A DNA stretch of 27,438 bases from Thermoplasmata archaeon. Its GTDB lineage: Archaea; Thermoplasmatota; Thermoplasmata; Lutacidiplasmatales; UBA184. The stretch is taken from positions 1-27,438 of the forward strand of contig JAKATE010000006.1 of the NCBI GenBank assembly GCA_021828085.1, read 5' to 3'. The translations under genes were made by a program, and so were the position numbers. The notes below the pieces were generated by a model that did not search any database, was not told the origin of the DNA, and worked only from the letters and a program-made list of their open reading frames with translations. This document shows, in pieces, positions 1 to 7,703 of the stretch. Each line of letters starts with the position of its first letter. Positions within the stretch are counted from its first letter, which is position 1.

Positions 1-762
1 GTCCGTGAGCAGGTAGGCGAGCAGCATGGTGGAGACGGCCGTGACCACGTAGGTCTCGAACAGGTCGGCGGCCATGCCCGCGCAGTCGCCGACGTTGTCC
101 CCCACGTTGTCCGCGATGACGGCGGGGTTGCGGGGGTCGTCCTCGGGGATCCCCGCCTCGACCTTGCCGACGAGGTCGGCCCCCACGTCCGCGCCCTTGG
201 TGTAGATCCCGCCGCCCACCCGGGCGAACAGGCTCATGAGCGAGGCGCCGAAGATGAAACCGGCCATCTCGAGGATGTTCCCCCCGTAGCCGACGTAGAA
301 GCCGATGAGACCGAGGAGGGCGAAGCCCGCCACGGAGAGCCCCGTGACCGAGCCCCCTCGGAAGGCGAAGCGCATGGCCGGGTCGAGCTTCCCCCCGCGG
401 GCCACCTGCGCGGTCCTCACGTTGGCCCGCACCGAGACGTACATCCCCACGTAGCCCGCGAGGGCGCTTCCGCCCGCGCCCACGGCGAAGCCCAGCGCGA
501 GGCGCAGGCTGTAGAAGGGGTCCGAGCCCTGGTAGAGGCCCAGGGCGATGAGGATCGCGACCAGCGTCCCCACGATGAGGACGGTCCGGTACTCGCGCGA
601 GAGGAACGCCTCCGCGCCCTCCCGGATGGCCCGGGAGATCTCGCGCATGCGGTCGGTCCCCTCCTCCGCCCGGATGACGAGGAGCGACTGCGCCCCGGCG
701 TAGCCGAGAGCGAGGATGGCCGCGAGGAAGATCAGGATCTCCAACCAAGTGATGGTGTCCAT
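1..762 (-). CDS. hppA: Membrane-bound ion-pumping pyrophosphatase, N-terminal 254 residues (partial)
   Basis: This is an integral membrane pyrophosphatase that couples hydrolysis of PPi to H+ or Na+ export. The ATG at 762-760 opens a hydrophobic helix (ITWLEILIFLAAILALGYAG), followed by the family segment IREGAEAFLSREYR and more helices. The diagnostic substrate loop GGGIYTKGADVGADLVGKVE lies at about 160-220 nt, and DNVGDNVGDCAGMAADLFE at about 58-114 nt. The family usually has 650-750 residues, so about two thirds is beyond position 1. The residue that separates K+-dependent from K+-independent enzymes is in the missing part, so ion type and K+ dependence cannot be read. It is divergent from the asparaginase gene; a TATA-like box lies at 804-810. 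Family assignment is very secure. Confidence 0.96.
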   Translation of the reverse strand, partial: MDTITWLEILIFLAAILALGYAGAQSLLVIRAEEGTDRMREISRAIREGAEAFLSREYRTVLIVGTLVAILIALGLYQGSDPFYSLRLALGFAVGAGGSALAGYVGMYVSVRANVRTAQVARGGKLDPAMRFAFRGGSVTGLSVAGFALLGLIGFYVGYGGNILEMAGFIFGASLMSLFARVGGGIYTKGADVGADLVGKVEAGIPEDDPRNPAVIADNVGDNVGDCAGMAADLFETYVVTAVSTMLLAYLLTD

Positions 763-803
763 CGGCTCCCCAGAGAACGACGCCTCGGCTCCATCGTGAG
801 CCC

Positions 804-810
804 TATAAAA
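804..810 (-). promoter_or_regulatory. TATA-like box, probable hppA promoter
   Basis: TATAAAA on the + strand (TTTTATA on the - strand) is the most AT-rich heptamer in the 762-880 divergent gap. Read on the - strand it would place a transcript start near 780, giving hppA a leader of about 18 nt. Read on the + strand it is too far from the asparaginase start for a leaderless message. Assignment is by spacing only. Confidence 0.4.
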
Positions 811-851
811 TCCTTGTCAGAGCGGCTCGGCCCTTCCGGAGGCTCCGCGGG

Positions 852-858
852 CTTATCC
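852..858 (+). promoter_or_regulatory. TATA-like element for the asparaginase gene
   Basis: CTTATCC is centred about 25 nt before the GTG at 880, the spacing expected for an archaeal TATA box of a leaderless transcript. It supports the internal GTG over the upstream in-frame GTG at 796. Confidence 0.35.
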
Positions 859-879
859 GCCCCGTCCCTTCGTTGGAGC

Positions 880-1851
880 GTGCAGCGGCTCATCCTCCAC
901 GGCGGTGCGGGGAACATACCGGAATCGCGCTTCCCGGAGGTCGAACGGGGATTGCGCGAAGCGCTCGCTGCCGGGCAGGCGCGGCTCTCCCATGCCCTCG
1001 ACGCCGTGGAGGCCGCCATCGCCTCCATGGAATCGAGCGGGATCTACGACGCCGGCCTCGGCTCCGTGCTCAACCTCTACGGCCGCGCGGAGATGGATGC
1101 ACTCCTCATGACCGACGATGGACGTGTCGGCGGAGTGATCGGTCTCCCCCGGACCGAGAACCCCATCCGGGTGGCGCGGGCCGTGATGGAGAGCTCCCCC
1201 CACGTCCTCCTTTCGGGCCGGGGGGCCGAGCGCTTCGCACGGGCCATGGGCTTCCCGCCGGTGAAGGTCCGGGCCCCTCGCCGCTTCCAGGTCTACGAGG
1301 AGCTCAAAGCGCGTCTCGTCGGGAAGGGGACGGAGGCCGAAGGGCGCCGCGCCTACACCCCGGCGTGGTTCGAGGAGCTCCGCCGGCTCGTCGAGGCGCA
1401 CCCGGAGCTTCTCCATGGGACCGTCGGCGCCGTCGCCCTCGATGAGAAGGGACGTCTCGCCGCCGGGACCTCCACGGGGGGCATCACGCTGAAGCTCGAG
1501 GGCCGCGTCTCCGACTCCTGCCTGCCGGGCTGCGGCACCCACGCGGACCGGAGGCTGGGCGTCTCCTGCACGGGGACGGGCGAGGTCATCGTCCGCCACC
1601 AGCTGGCCCAGCAGGTCGCTCGAAGGGCCGAGGAGCGCGGGCTCGCGCTCGACCGGGCCGCGGGCAGCGCCGTACGCAGTCTTCCCCGGGGGACCGCCGG
1701 GCTCATCGCGCTCGACCGGAAGGGCCGCTACGCCTGGGCCCACAACACCCGCAACCTAGCCGTGGGTCTCCTGGCCCCCAGGGGAGAGCCGGTCGTCCGC
1801 GTGGCGCGGGCACCCACCCTTCGCGGCGCTACGGACCGAAGCTCCTGGTGA
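880..1851 (+). CDS. Isoaspartyl peptidase / L-asparaginase, Ntn-hydrolase type
   Basis: Asparaginase-2 family enzyme (323 aa) that hydrolyses isoaspartyl dipeptides or asparagine after autocleavage into two subunits. The N terminus MQRLILHGGAGN is the usual family opening, which is why the GTG at 880 is chosen over the in-frame GTG at 796, which would add 28 poorly conserved residues. The nucleophile is Thr181 in HGTVGAVALD, followed by GTSTGG at 197-202; the substrate loop reads GRVSDSCLPGCGTH at 208-221. Two cysteines (Cys214, Cys218) sit in that loop where the family usually has Pro/Ile and Ala. The alpha subunit ends with a plausible linker (residues 150-178). The 3' end overlaps the convergent gene on the other strand by 23 nt. 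Family is secure; the preferred substrate is not determined. Confidence 0.92.
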   Translation: MQRLILHGGAGNIPESRFPEVERGLREALAAGQARLSHALDAVEAAIASMESSGIYDAGLGSVLNLYGRAEMDALLMTDDGRVGGVIGLPRTENPIRVARAVMESSPHVLLSGRGAERFARAMGFPPVKVRAPRRFQVYEELKARLVGKGTEAEGRRAYTPAWFEELRRLVEAHPELLHGTVGAVALDEKGRLAAGTSTGGITLKLEGRVSDSCLPGCGTHADRRLGVSCTGTGEVIVRHQLAQQVARRAEERGLALDRAAGSAVRSLPRGTAGLIALDRKGRYAWAHNTRNLAVGLLAPRGEPVVRVARAPTLRGATDRSSW

Positions 1852-2782
1852 GCCCTTCCTCGAGCACGCCGACGCGCTCGAGGGCGCGCACCACCCCCCC
1901 GAAGTCGCCCAGGGAGATGGCGTAGCTCGCCTCTCCCAGGAGGGCCGCCTTCTCTGACAGGAGGTCCGCGGGCTCGGACAGGTGGAAGCGGCGGAGGAAG
2001 ATCGCCGCGTCGGAGGAGCGGCGGGCCCCCAGCGGGAAGGCGACCTCGCGGTGGTAGCTCAAGGTCTCCGGGTCGACCGGCTGGCGGAAGAGCTCCGCCG
2101 CACCACGGAAGGCGGCCGGCCCGGTCCGGAGGTGGCCGTTCCCCTCGGGCGCCCGGAGGTTCTCCCGGATCTGGGGAAGGACCCTGGCCAGGATCTCCTC
2201 CGGGGTCGGGACCTGCGTGCGCCGTAGCTCCCACCGGAAGGTGAACGGGGGGCGCGGGGTCCCGAAGCCATCCCCTCGCCACGCCTCGAAGAAGGATCCC
2301 TGGGGGAGGGAAATCTCGGGGAACCCCGCCGGGTCCTGCAGCCGGATCCGGTCCCCCTCCAGGCGGCTGATCACCACGAAGTGCTCCTCGAACCCCGCCG
2401 GAGGACGCGGATGGTAAGGGAGGGCCCCCCGGTTGACCGGCCCAGCGAGGACCGGGCCCTCCTCGAGGGCCCGGCGGAGCAGGCCCCGGGCCTGCACCGG
2501 GCCGTCGGGATGTTCCACGCGCCAGCGCGCCCCCAGCGCCTCCACTGCCCGGTCGAGCCCCGCCTCGGGGGTGATCTGGGGGGGGCCGGGGACCAGCCGG
2601 GGGCGCTGGGCCTCCGCCTCGAAGCTCGCTCCGAAGGGGAGCGTGGTGAGGCAGCTCAGGAAGCCGGCCGAGGGCCAGGGTCCCTCGGAGGCCCGCCAGG
2701 TCTCCAGGCACATCCGGAGTGCGTGGACGCCCCCGCAAGGGCTGCTGCCCTCGTACGGGACGACGGCCTCCCAGCCCACCAT
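1829..2782 (-). CDS. Papain/C39-like (BtrH-N-like) Cys-His-Asp protein
   Basis: 317 aa, cytosolic, no signal peptide. The N-terminal half has the order expected of a papain/C39-like fold: Cys16 in SSPCGGVHALRM at the head of a helix, His134 in FEEHFVVISR and Asp150 in IRLQDPAGF. This layout resembles BtrH N-terminal/DUF4872 proteins, a group that includes the butirosin acyltransferase BtrH, as well as C39 peptidases. The C-terminal half (about 165-317) is mostly helical, as in DUF4872 proteins. It lies 51 nt downstream of the FAD enzyme gene on the same strand and probably shares its transcript, so it may modify a related substrate. Whether it is a peptidase, amidase or acyltransferase is not decided by sequence. 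The triad reading is mine from motif spacing; confidence is moderate. Confidence 0.6.
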   Translation of the reverse strand: MVGWEAVVPYEGSSPCGGVHALRMCLETWRASEGPWPSAGFLSCLTTLPFGASFEAEAQRPRLVPGPPQITPEAGLDRAVEALGARWRVEHPDGPVQARGLLRRALEEGPVLAGPVNRGALPYHPRPPAGFEEHFVVISRLEGDRIRLQDPAGFPEISLPQGSFFEAWRGDGFGTPRPPFTFRWELRRTQVPTPEEILARVLPQIRENLRAPEGNGHLRTGPAAFRGAAELFRQPVDPETLSYHREVAFPLGARRSSDAAIFLRRFHLSEPADLLSEKAALLGEASYAISLGDFGGVVRALERVGVLEEGLTRSFGP

Positions 2783-2833
2783 GGGTCATTCCAAGCCCGA
2801 TTGGGAGGGCTTAGTTCTTTCGGCCAAGGGCGC

Positions 2834-4546
2834 TCAAGGGGGGAGCATCTTGCCGGGATTGAGGATTCCTTTGGGGTCGAGCGACTGCTTCACGGCGCGC
2901 AGGAGCTCCAGCGGCGCCCCGGCCCGGTCCAGGGCGAGCTCGGCCCTCCAGCGAGTCCCCACCCCTTCGGAGCATCCGAGGGAGGCGTGGCCCTCCCGGA
3001 GCGCGCGGGCCCCGGAGTCCAGGAGCCGCCTCGCCTGGAGGGCGGGGTCCTTCGGGTCCTGCGGGGAGTAGAGCCGGAAATGCAGCGTCGCGCCGGTGGT
3101 GGACGCGTGGGAGAGCGACGTGGTCACCAACAGCGCCCACTGCCCGCGCCGCGCCTCTTCGGCGATCGCCGCCGGTACCGACAGGGCGAGGGGGGTGAGC
3201 TCGGACCAGGCGGCGTTGGTCTCGAGGCGGTCGATGAACCACCCCTGCTCGAGCATCTCCTCCTGCAGGTGGGCGAAGGCGAAGCGCTCCTGCTGCCAGA
3301 GGTCCGGGGAAGGCGTCCCCAGGTCGACCCCCTTGAGCTCGCGGCGCACCTCGCGCGCGCGGCGCTCCCCCTCGGAGATCTGTGCCTCGCTGCCCTGCCA
3401 GCCGTGCAGGACCAGGGTCATGGTCCCCTCCTCCAGGTGGCGCATCTCGAGGAACCGGGGCTCGAGGCGCTCCCGGACGCGCGCCCCCAGGCCGGGGTCG
3501 GCGCGACGACACTCGAGGAGGACCTCCGTGGCGGCCGCGTCGAGCAAGCGGAGGAGCGAGGGGCGCGTGGGGCCTTGCGCCAGGGTGCGCACCGCCTCGA
3601 GGCCGCTCGCCCAGTCGGGGTAGAGCGCGGCGCGGTACGCCGAGGAGCCGGGCTGCCGGTGGACGGCCACGCTCGCCTCCACGATGACCCCCAGGGTCCC
3701 CTCGCTCCCCACGAAGAGCCCGGCGGGGTCCGGGCCGGGGACCGTATCGCTCAGCGAGTCGAGCTTGAGGATCCCGCGGGGGGTGGCCACGGTGAGGCCC
3801 CGTACGAGATGGCGGATCTCCCGGTCGCGCCCCACCGCGTCGCTCCCCCGGCCGGTCGCGATCCACCCTCCGAGGGTGGTGTGCTCGAACGAGCCGGGGA
3901 AGAAGGCGAGCGTGAACCCCTCGGCTCGGAGGCTCTTCTCCAGCTCCGGTCCCCGGATCCCCGCCTGGAAGCGCGCTAGCGCGCTCGTGGAGTCGAGCCC
4001 CAGCGGGTCGATGAGGCGTCCCAAGGAGAGGGTGATGACCCCCCGGTGTCCGCCGGGATCCGGGTCGATCCCTCCGGTCGGAGAGGTCCCCCCACCGTAG
4101 GGGATGACAGCGAGGTCGTGCGCCTCGGCGAAGCGGAGGACCGCCACCACCTCCTCCGCGGTCGCCGGGTGCACCACGGCGTCCGTGTACTGCCGGACCT
4201 TGCCGGACCGAAGGTCCAAAAGGTCCAGGTAGCCCCGGCCCACGGAGTGGACCAGGCGTTCCTCCCCCTCCACGCTGACTGCTCCCAGCGAAAGGGACTG
4301 CCGGAGCTCCGCGAGCTCGTCCTCCCGGAGGCGGCTAGGGGGGAAGTGCAGGGAGGAGAGGGGGACGGGAGGGGGGAGCGGGCCTCCGGAGGGGGCGCCC
4401 AGGCGATGCTCCAGATAGTCCCGGAGCCGGTCGAGCCGCTCCGCGGACCAGACGATCCCCCCCTCCCCCCAGCGCCACCACTGGGGGCGTCGCGCCGGGG
4501 AAGGGGAGGCCGGAGGGGCCTCGCGGGAGGCGTTCGGGGGCATCAC
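2834..4546 (-). CDS. FAD-linked oxidase related to alkyl-DHAP synthase
   Basis: 570 aa. An N-terminal segment with WWRWGEGG (23-30), typical of alkyl-dihydroxyacetonephosphate synthase (AGPS)-like proteins, precedes a PCMH-type FAD domain: QYTDAVVHPATAEEV (119-133), IPYGGGTSPTGGI (148-160), FFPGSFEHTTLGGWIATGRGSDAVGR (in 215-240) and FVGSEGTLGVI (278-288). The C-terminal cap ends SLDPKGILNPGKMLPP, as in the wider FAD-oxidase/D-lactate dehydrogenase family. AGPS exchanges the acyl group of acyl-DHAP for a fatty alcohol to make an ether lipid. The loop holding the AGPS His-His-His motif reads GCSEGVG here (524-530), so catalysis of that exact reaction is doubtful. Start is ATG 4546 (a second ATG follows at once), with a TATA-like CTTATCT about 24 nt upstream. 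Family is secure, reaction is not. Confidence 0.85.
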   Translation of the reverse strand: MMPPNASREAPPASPSPARRPQWWRWGEGGIVWSAERLDRLRDYLEHRLGAPSGGPLPPPVPLSSLHFPPSRLREDELAELRQSLSLGAVSVEGEERLVHSVGRGYLDLLDLRSGKVRQYTDAVVHPATAEEVVAVLRFAEAHDLAVIPYGGGTSPTGGIDPDPGGHRGVITLSLGRLIDPLGLDSTSALARFQAGIRGPELEKSLRAEGFTLAFFPGSFEHTTLGGWIATGRGSDAVGRDREIRHLVRGLTVATPRGILKLDSLSDTVPGPDPAGLFVGSEGTLGVIVEASVAVHRQPGSSAYRAALYPDWASGLEAVRTLAQGPTRPSLLRLLDAAATEVLLECRRADPGLGARVRERLEPRFLEMRHLEEGTMTLVLHGWQGSEAQISEGERRAREVRRELKGVDLGTPSPDLWQQERFAFAHLQEEMLEQGWFIDRLETNAAWSELTPLALSVPAAIAEEARRGQWALLVTTSLSHASTTGATLHFRLYSPQDPKDPALQARRLLDSGARALREGHASLGCSEGVGTRWRAELALDRAGAPLELLRAVKQSLDPKGILNPGKMLPP

Positions 4547-4566
4547 CCCGGACCCGCGTCCCCTGG

Positions 4567-4574
4567 AGATAAGG
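4567..4574 (-). promoter_or_regulatory. TATA-like element for the FAD-oxidase gene
   Basis: On the - strand this reads CCTTATCT, its core centred about 24 nt before ATG 4546. It resembles CTTATCC before the asparaginase gene and implies a leaderless or near-leaderless message. Confidence 0.35.
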
Positions 4575-4616
4575 GCGTCTGCCTGCCAGGCCGCGGCAAG
4601 GTCCCCCCTCCGCCGC

Positions 4617-4622
4617 TTTATA
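4617..4622 (+). promoter_or_regulatory. TATA box for the flavin reductase operon
   Basis: TTTATA in an otherwise C-rich stretch, about 40 nt before GTG 4660. A start near 4646 would leave a short leader holding GGAGGG (4651-4656), a Shine-Dalgarno match 3 nt before the GTG. Confidence 0.45.
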
Positions 4623-4659
4623 GCCCCTTGCCCGCCCTTCGGGGAAAAATGGAGGGACC

Positions 4660-5262
4660 GTGGCCGCGTCCGAGTGCCGCACCGAGCCTCCTTCGACTTC
4701 CCTTCCCTCCCCCCGTGCGCCGAACGAGAACCGGGACGGGCGCGTGAGCCCCTTGACCCCCAAGGCCCCGGCGGAGCGCTTCCGGGATGCCATGGCCCTC
4801 TTCGCCTCCGGGGTGACCGTGGTCACCGCCCGTCACGCGGGAGAGGACAGCGGGATGACGGTGAGCGCCTTCTTCTCGGTCACCCTGGAGCCCCCCCGGG
4901 TCCTCGTCTCGCTCTCCGAGGACGCCGACACCACCCCGCTCGTGGAGGCCTCCGGCCGCTTCGCGGTGAACCTTCTCGCGGCGGACCAGGAGCCGCTCTC
5001 CGTCCGCTTCGCGGAGCGGCTTCCCCCCCGGGAGAAGATGCAGGGGGTCGCCTTCCACCGCGGCACCGACGGGGTCGTGCTGCTCGACGGTACCCTCGGC
5101 GCCCTCGAATGCCGGGTCGAGAACCGTTTCCCGGTCGGGGACCATGTGCTCCTGGTGGGAACCGTGGAGCAGCTGCACGAGGGACGGCGGGAACTCCCCC
5201 TCCTGTACTGGAACCGGGGCTACGGCACGCTCGAGCGGAGGAGCGCGGGAGGCTCCCCGTGA
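4660..5262 (+). CDS. Flavin reductase-like domain protein (FMN-binding split barrel)
   Basis: 200 aa. The family reduces FMN/FAD with NAD(P)H or binds FMN as a prosthetic group. The core begins FRDAMALFASGVTVVTARH, followed by GMTVSAFFSVTLEPPRVLVSLS, the flavin-phosphate-binding region of HpaC/RutF-type reductases, then FAVNLLAADQEPLSVRFA and a C-terminal DHVLLVGTVEQLHEG strand pair. The first 30-40 residues (Pro/Ser/Arg-rich) lie outside the domain, so GTG 4744 is an alternative start; GTG 4660 is preferred because GGAGGG precedes it and the TATA box spacing fits. Its TGA overlaps the GTG of the thioredoxin reductase gene by 4 nt, implying translational coupling. Partner oxygenase or electron acceptor is unknown. 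Confidence 0.88.
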   Translation: MAASECRTEPPSTSLPSPRAPNENRDGRVSPLTPKAPAERFRDAMALFASGVTVVTARHAGEDSGMTVSAFFSVTLEPPRVLVSLSEDADTTPLVEASGRFAVNLLAADQEPLSVRFAERLPPREKMQGVAFHRGTDGVVLLDGTLGALECRVENRFPVGDHVLLVGTVEQLHEGRRELPLLYWNRGYGTLERRSAGGSP

Positions 5263-6209
5263 GCGAGGTCGAGCGGGTCCGCCTGGCCATCGTCGGGAGC
5301 GGACCCGCCGGTCTCACCGCCGCGCTCTACGCCGCGCGCGGTGAGCTTCAGCCGCTCGTCATCACCGGGGTCCCGGCCGGCGGACAGCTCATGATCACCA
5401 CGGACGTGGAGAACTATCCTGGCTTCCCGAAGGGGATCCAAGGCCCCGAGCTCATGGCCCTCTTCCGGGAGCAGGCCGAGCGCTTCGGGGCGAGGATGAT
5501 CGACGAGAACGTCACGGAGGTGAACTTCCGCCACCCCCCGTTCGTCCTCCGGACCGGGGGAGGACGGGAGATCCACGCCGAGGCGGTGATCCTCGCGACC
5601 GGGGCCTCGGCCCGTTGGCTCGGGGTCCCGGGCGAGGAGAAGCTCCGTGGCCACGGCGTGAGCGCCTGCGCCACGTGCGACGGCTTCTTCTTCAAGGGGA
5701 AGCCCCTCGTCGTCGTCGGCGGGGGGGACACCGCCATGGAAGAGGCGCTCTTCCTGACCAACTTCGCCACCCGGGTCACCATCGTCCACCGGCGCGAGAA
5801 GCTCCGCGCGAGCCGGGTGATGGAGGCGCGCGTCCGCCACCACCCGAAGATTGCCCTGCGGCTCAACGCCGTCGTGGAGGAGGTGCTGGGGGAGGGGACG
5901 GTCACGGGGGTCCGGCTCAAGGACCTCGCGACCGGGAAGCTCTCCGAGCTCCCCTGTGAGGGGGTCTTCGTGGCCATCGGCCACACCCCGAACACCGAGG
6001 TCTTCCAGGGAGCGGTCGAGCTGACGGCGCAGGGGTACCTCAAGACCCACGAGATCACCCGGACGAGCGTGGAGGGGGTCTTCGCCTGCGGGGACGTCTT
6101 CGACCACCGCTACCGTCAGGCCATCACGGCGGCCGGCACGGGCTGCATGGCCGCCATCGACGCCGAGCGCTGGCTCGCCGAGAGGGAGAGCCCTCCGCCC
6201 CTGGCGTGA
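5259..6209 (+). CDS. trxB: Thioredoxin reductase (NADPH/FAD, CxxC type)
   Basis: 316 aa flavoprotein disulfide reductase; FAD passes electrons from NAD(P)H to the redox disulfide and then to thioredoxin-like partners. FAD motif GSGPAG at 13-18, GGQL at 41-44, redox pair Cys137-Ala-Thr-Cys140 in ACATCDGFFF, NAD(P)H motif GGGDTAMEEA at 154-163 followed by HRRE (177-180), which favours NADPH, and the C-terminal FAD motif FACGDVFDHRYRQAITAAGTG. Length matches low-molecular-weight TrxB. The GTG start overlaps the flavin reductase stop by 4 nt (GTGA). The promoter for the following ferredoxin lies after its stop, so this pair may be a unit of its own. Assignment is secure; a ferredoxin-dependent variant is unlikely given the nucleotide motif. 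Confidence 0.95.
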   Translation: MSEVERVRLAIVGSGPAGLTAALYAARGELQPLVITGVPAGGQLMITTDVENYPGFPKGIQGPELMALFREQAERFGARMIDENVTEVNFRHPPFVLRTGGGREIHAEAVILATGASARWLGVPGEEKLRGHGVSACATCDGFFFKGKPLVVVGGGDTAMEEALFLTNFATRVTIVHRREKLRASRVMEARVRHHPKIALRLNAVVEEVLGEGTVTGVRLKDLATGKLSELPCEGVFVAIGHTPNTEVFQGAVELTAQGYLKTHEITRTSVEGVFACGDVFDHRYRQAITAAGTGCMAAIDAERWLAERESPPPLA

Positions 6210-6243
6210 ACTGCCCCCGTTCGCGCGTCCCAAGACAAAAGGT

Positions 6244-6250
6244 CTTTAAG
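6244..6250 (+). promoter_or_regulatory. TATA-like element for ferredoxin/geranylgeranyl reductase
   Basis: CTTTAAG within an AT-rich patch (caagacaaaaggtctttaag) after the trxB stop, centred 34 nt before the TTG at 6281. It suggests separate transcription of the ferredoxin-GGR unit with a leader of a few nucleotides. Confidence 0.45.
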
Positions 6251-6280
6251 CCGGGCCCGACCCGTACGCCCGGGGTCCTC

Positions 6281-6472
6281 TTGCCCGGCAAGCGTGAGCA
6301 GCCCATCGAGTCCTTCGGCGAGACGTGCATCTCCTGCGGGGCGTGCGTGGGCATCTGCCCGCTCAACTGCATCTACCTCGACGAGTGGCGCATCGGCTTC
6401 GACGAGGGGGTCTGCACGCGCTGCGGCATCTGCGTGAGGGCCTGCCCGGTCGGGGCCATCACCATCGGGTGA
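6281..6472 (+). CDS. 2x[4Fe-4S] ferredoxin
   Basis: Small electron carrier (63 aa). Two canonical cluster motifs: Cys16-x2-Cys19-x2-Cys22-x3-Cys26-Pro and Cys45-x2-Cys48-x2-Cys51-x3-Cys55-Pro, with one additional Cys30. The TTG at 6281 is chosen because the TATA-like CTTTAAG at 6244-6250 lies inside the longer reading frame that begins at GTG 6206, so a message from that promoter cannot include the earlier start. The stop is 22 nt before the geranylgeranyl reductase. In archaea a ferredoxin is required for full activity of some geranylgeranyl reductases, so this is the likely physiological donor (inference from linkage). Cluster content is certain, start codon less so. Confidence 0.9.
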   Translation: MPGKREQPIESFGETCISCGACVGICPLNCIYLDEWRIGFDEGVCTRCGICVRACPVGAITIG

Positions 6473-6494
6473 GGGGCTCCCGGGGAGGGCGAAG

Positions 6495-7685
6495 TTGAAG
6501 GACATCTCCTGTGACGTGCTGGTGGTCGGCGCCGGCCCCGCCGGCAGCATGACCGCCAAGTGGGCGGCCAAGAACGGCGCCCAGGTGGTCATGATCGAGA
6601 AACGCCAGGAGATCGGCTCGCCCGTCCGCTGCGGGGAGGGGATCTCCAAGAGCTGGCTCCCGGACGTGGGGATCACCCCCTCCTCCCGCTGGATCAACGT
6701 GGAGGTGGAGGGCGCGCGCATCTTCTCCCCCTCGGAGAAGGTGATGGAGATCAACGAGAAGCACGCCGGGAACGAGGTCGGCTACGTCGTCGAGCGCGAC
6801 GCCTTCGACAAGGCGCTCGCCATCGACGCGGCGAACGCGGGGACCACCATCCACCTGAAGACCCACGCCACCGCGGTCCTCAAGGAGGACGGGAAGGTGG
6901 TGGGGGTGCGCGCCAAGCAGTTCGGCGAGCCCTTCGAGATCCGCGCCGCGGTGACCATCGGCGCCGACGGCTTCGAGAGCCAGATCGGCCGCTGGGCCGG
7001 CCTCCCCACGAACCTCACGCTGCGCGACATGGACTCCTGCCTGCAGTACCGCATGACCAACGTGGACTCGGACGTGCGCTACTGCGACTTCTATCTGGGG
7101 AAGGTCGCCCCGGGCGGCTACGTCTGGGTCTTCCCCAAGGGCGAGGGGCTCGCCAACGTGGGGATCGGCGTGCAGGTCTCCCAGGTGAAGAGCGCCGCCG
7201 AGGTGAAGGGCTACCTCGACCGCTGGATCGACAAGCACCCCGGCTACGCCAAGGGGAAGAAGATCGACGTGGTGGGGGGCGGCGTCTCCATCTCCCAGCC
7301 GGTCCGCCAGTCGGTCCTCCCGGGGTTCATGCTCGTCGGGGACGCGGCCCGGATGATCGACCCCCTCACCGGCGGGGGGATCGCCAACGGCTGCATCGCC
7401 GGGAAGATCGCCGGCGAGGTCGCCGCGCGCGCCGCCGCCTCCGGCAACGCCTCGCTGGAGGCGATGATGGAGTACGACCGGCGCTGGCGCCAGCTGTTGG
7501 AGGAGAAGCTCCTGCGCAACTGGATCGCCAAGGAGAAGCTCGTCTCCCTGCCGGACGAGACCTTCGACAAGCTCATCGATGCGTTGAGCGGCGTCAAGCT
7601 CGAGAAGCTCAGCGTGCTCAACATCCTCAAGGCCGTCCGGGAGAAGTATCCCGAGGTCACCAAGGAGTTCGAGAAGCTCCTCTAG
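6495..7685 (+). CDS. Geranylgeranyl reductase family flavoprotein
   Basis: 396 aa FAD enzyme that saturates the double bonds of geranylgeranyl chains in archaeal ether lipids or their precursors. Rossmann motif GAGPAG (12-17), the family signature RCGEGI (45-50), PGGYVWVFPKG (206-216), which lines the lipid pocket, and GDAARMIDPLTGGGI (282-296) that closes FAD binding. Length is typical for the archaeal enzyme. The start is TTG 6495, with GGGGAGGG at 6482-6489 as a good Shine-Dalgarno site 5 nt upstream. It follows the ferredoxin gene by 22 nt in the same direction. Which substrate (free GGPP, GGGP or DGGGP) is reduced is not visible. A related oxidoreductase of other function is possible but the combined motifs make that unlikely. 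Confidence 0.94.
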   Translation: MKDISCDVLVVGAGPAGSMTAKWAAKNGAQVVMIEKRQEIGSPVRCGEGISKSWLPDVGITPSSRWINVEVEGARIFSPSEKVMEINEKHAGNEVGYVVERDAFDKALAIDAANAGTTIHLKTHATAVLKEDGKVVGVRAKQFGEPFEIRAAVTIGADGFESQIGRWAGLPTNLTLRDMDSCLQYRMTNVDSDVRYCDFYLGKVAPGGYVWVFPKGEGLANVGIGVQVSQVKSAAEVKGYLDRWIDKHPGYAKGKKIDVVGGGVSISQPVRQSVLPGFMLVGDAARMIDPLTGGGIANGCIAGKIAGEVAARAAASGNASLEAMMEYDRRWRQLLEEKLLRNWIAKEKLVSLPDETFDKLIDALSGVKLEKLSVLNILKAVREKYPEVTKEFEKLL

Positions 7686-7703
7686 GGACCCCAGGAGCCC
7701 TGC

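Noticed and set aside
2381..3979. Long + strand open frame (532 codons) opposite the FAD oxidase
   Set aside because: Low-complexity Gly/Ala/Arg/Pro/Glu-rich translation with no motif; an antisense shadow caused by high GC at third codon positions.
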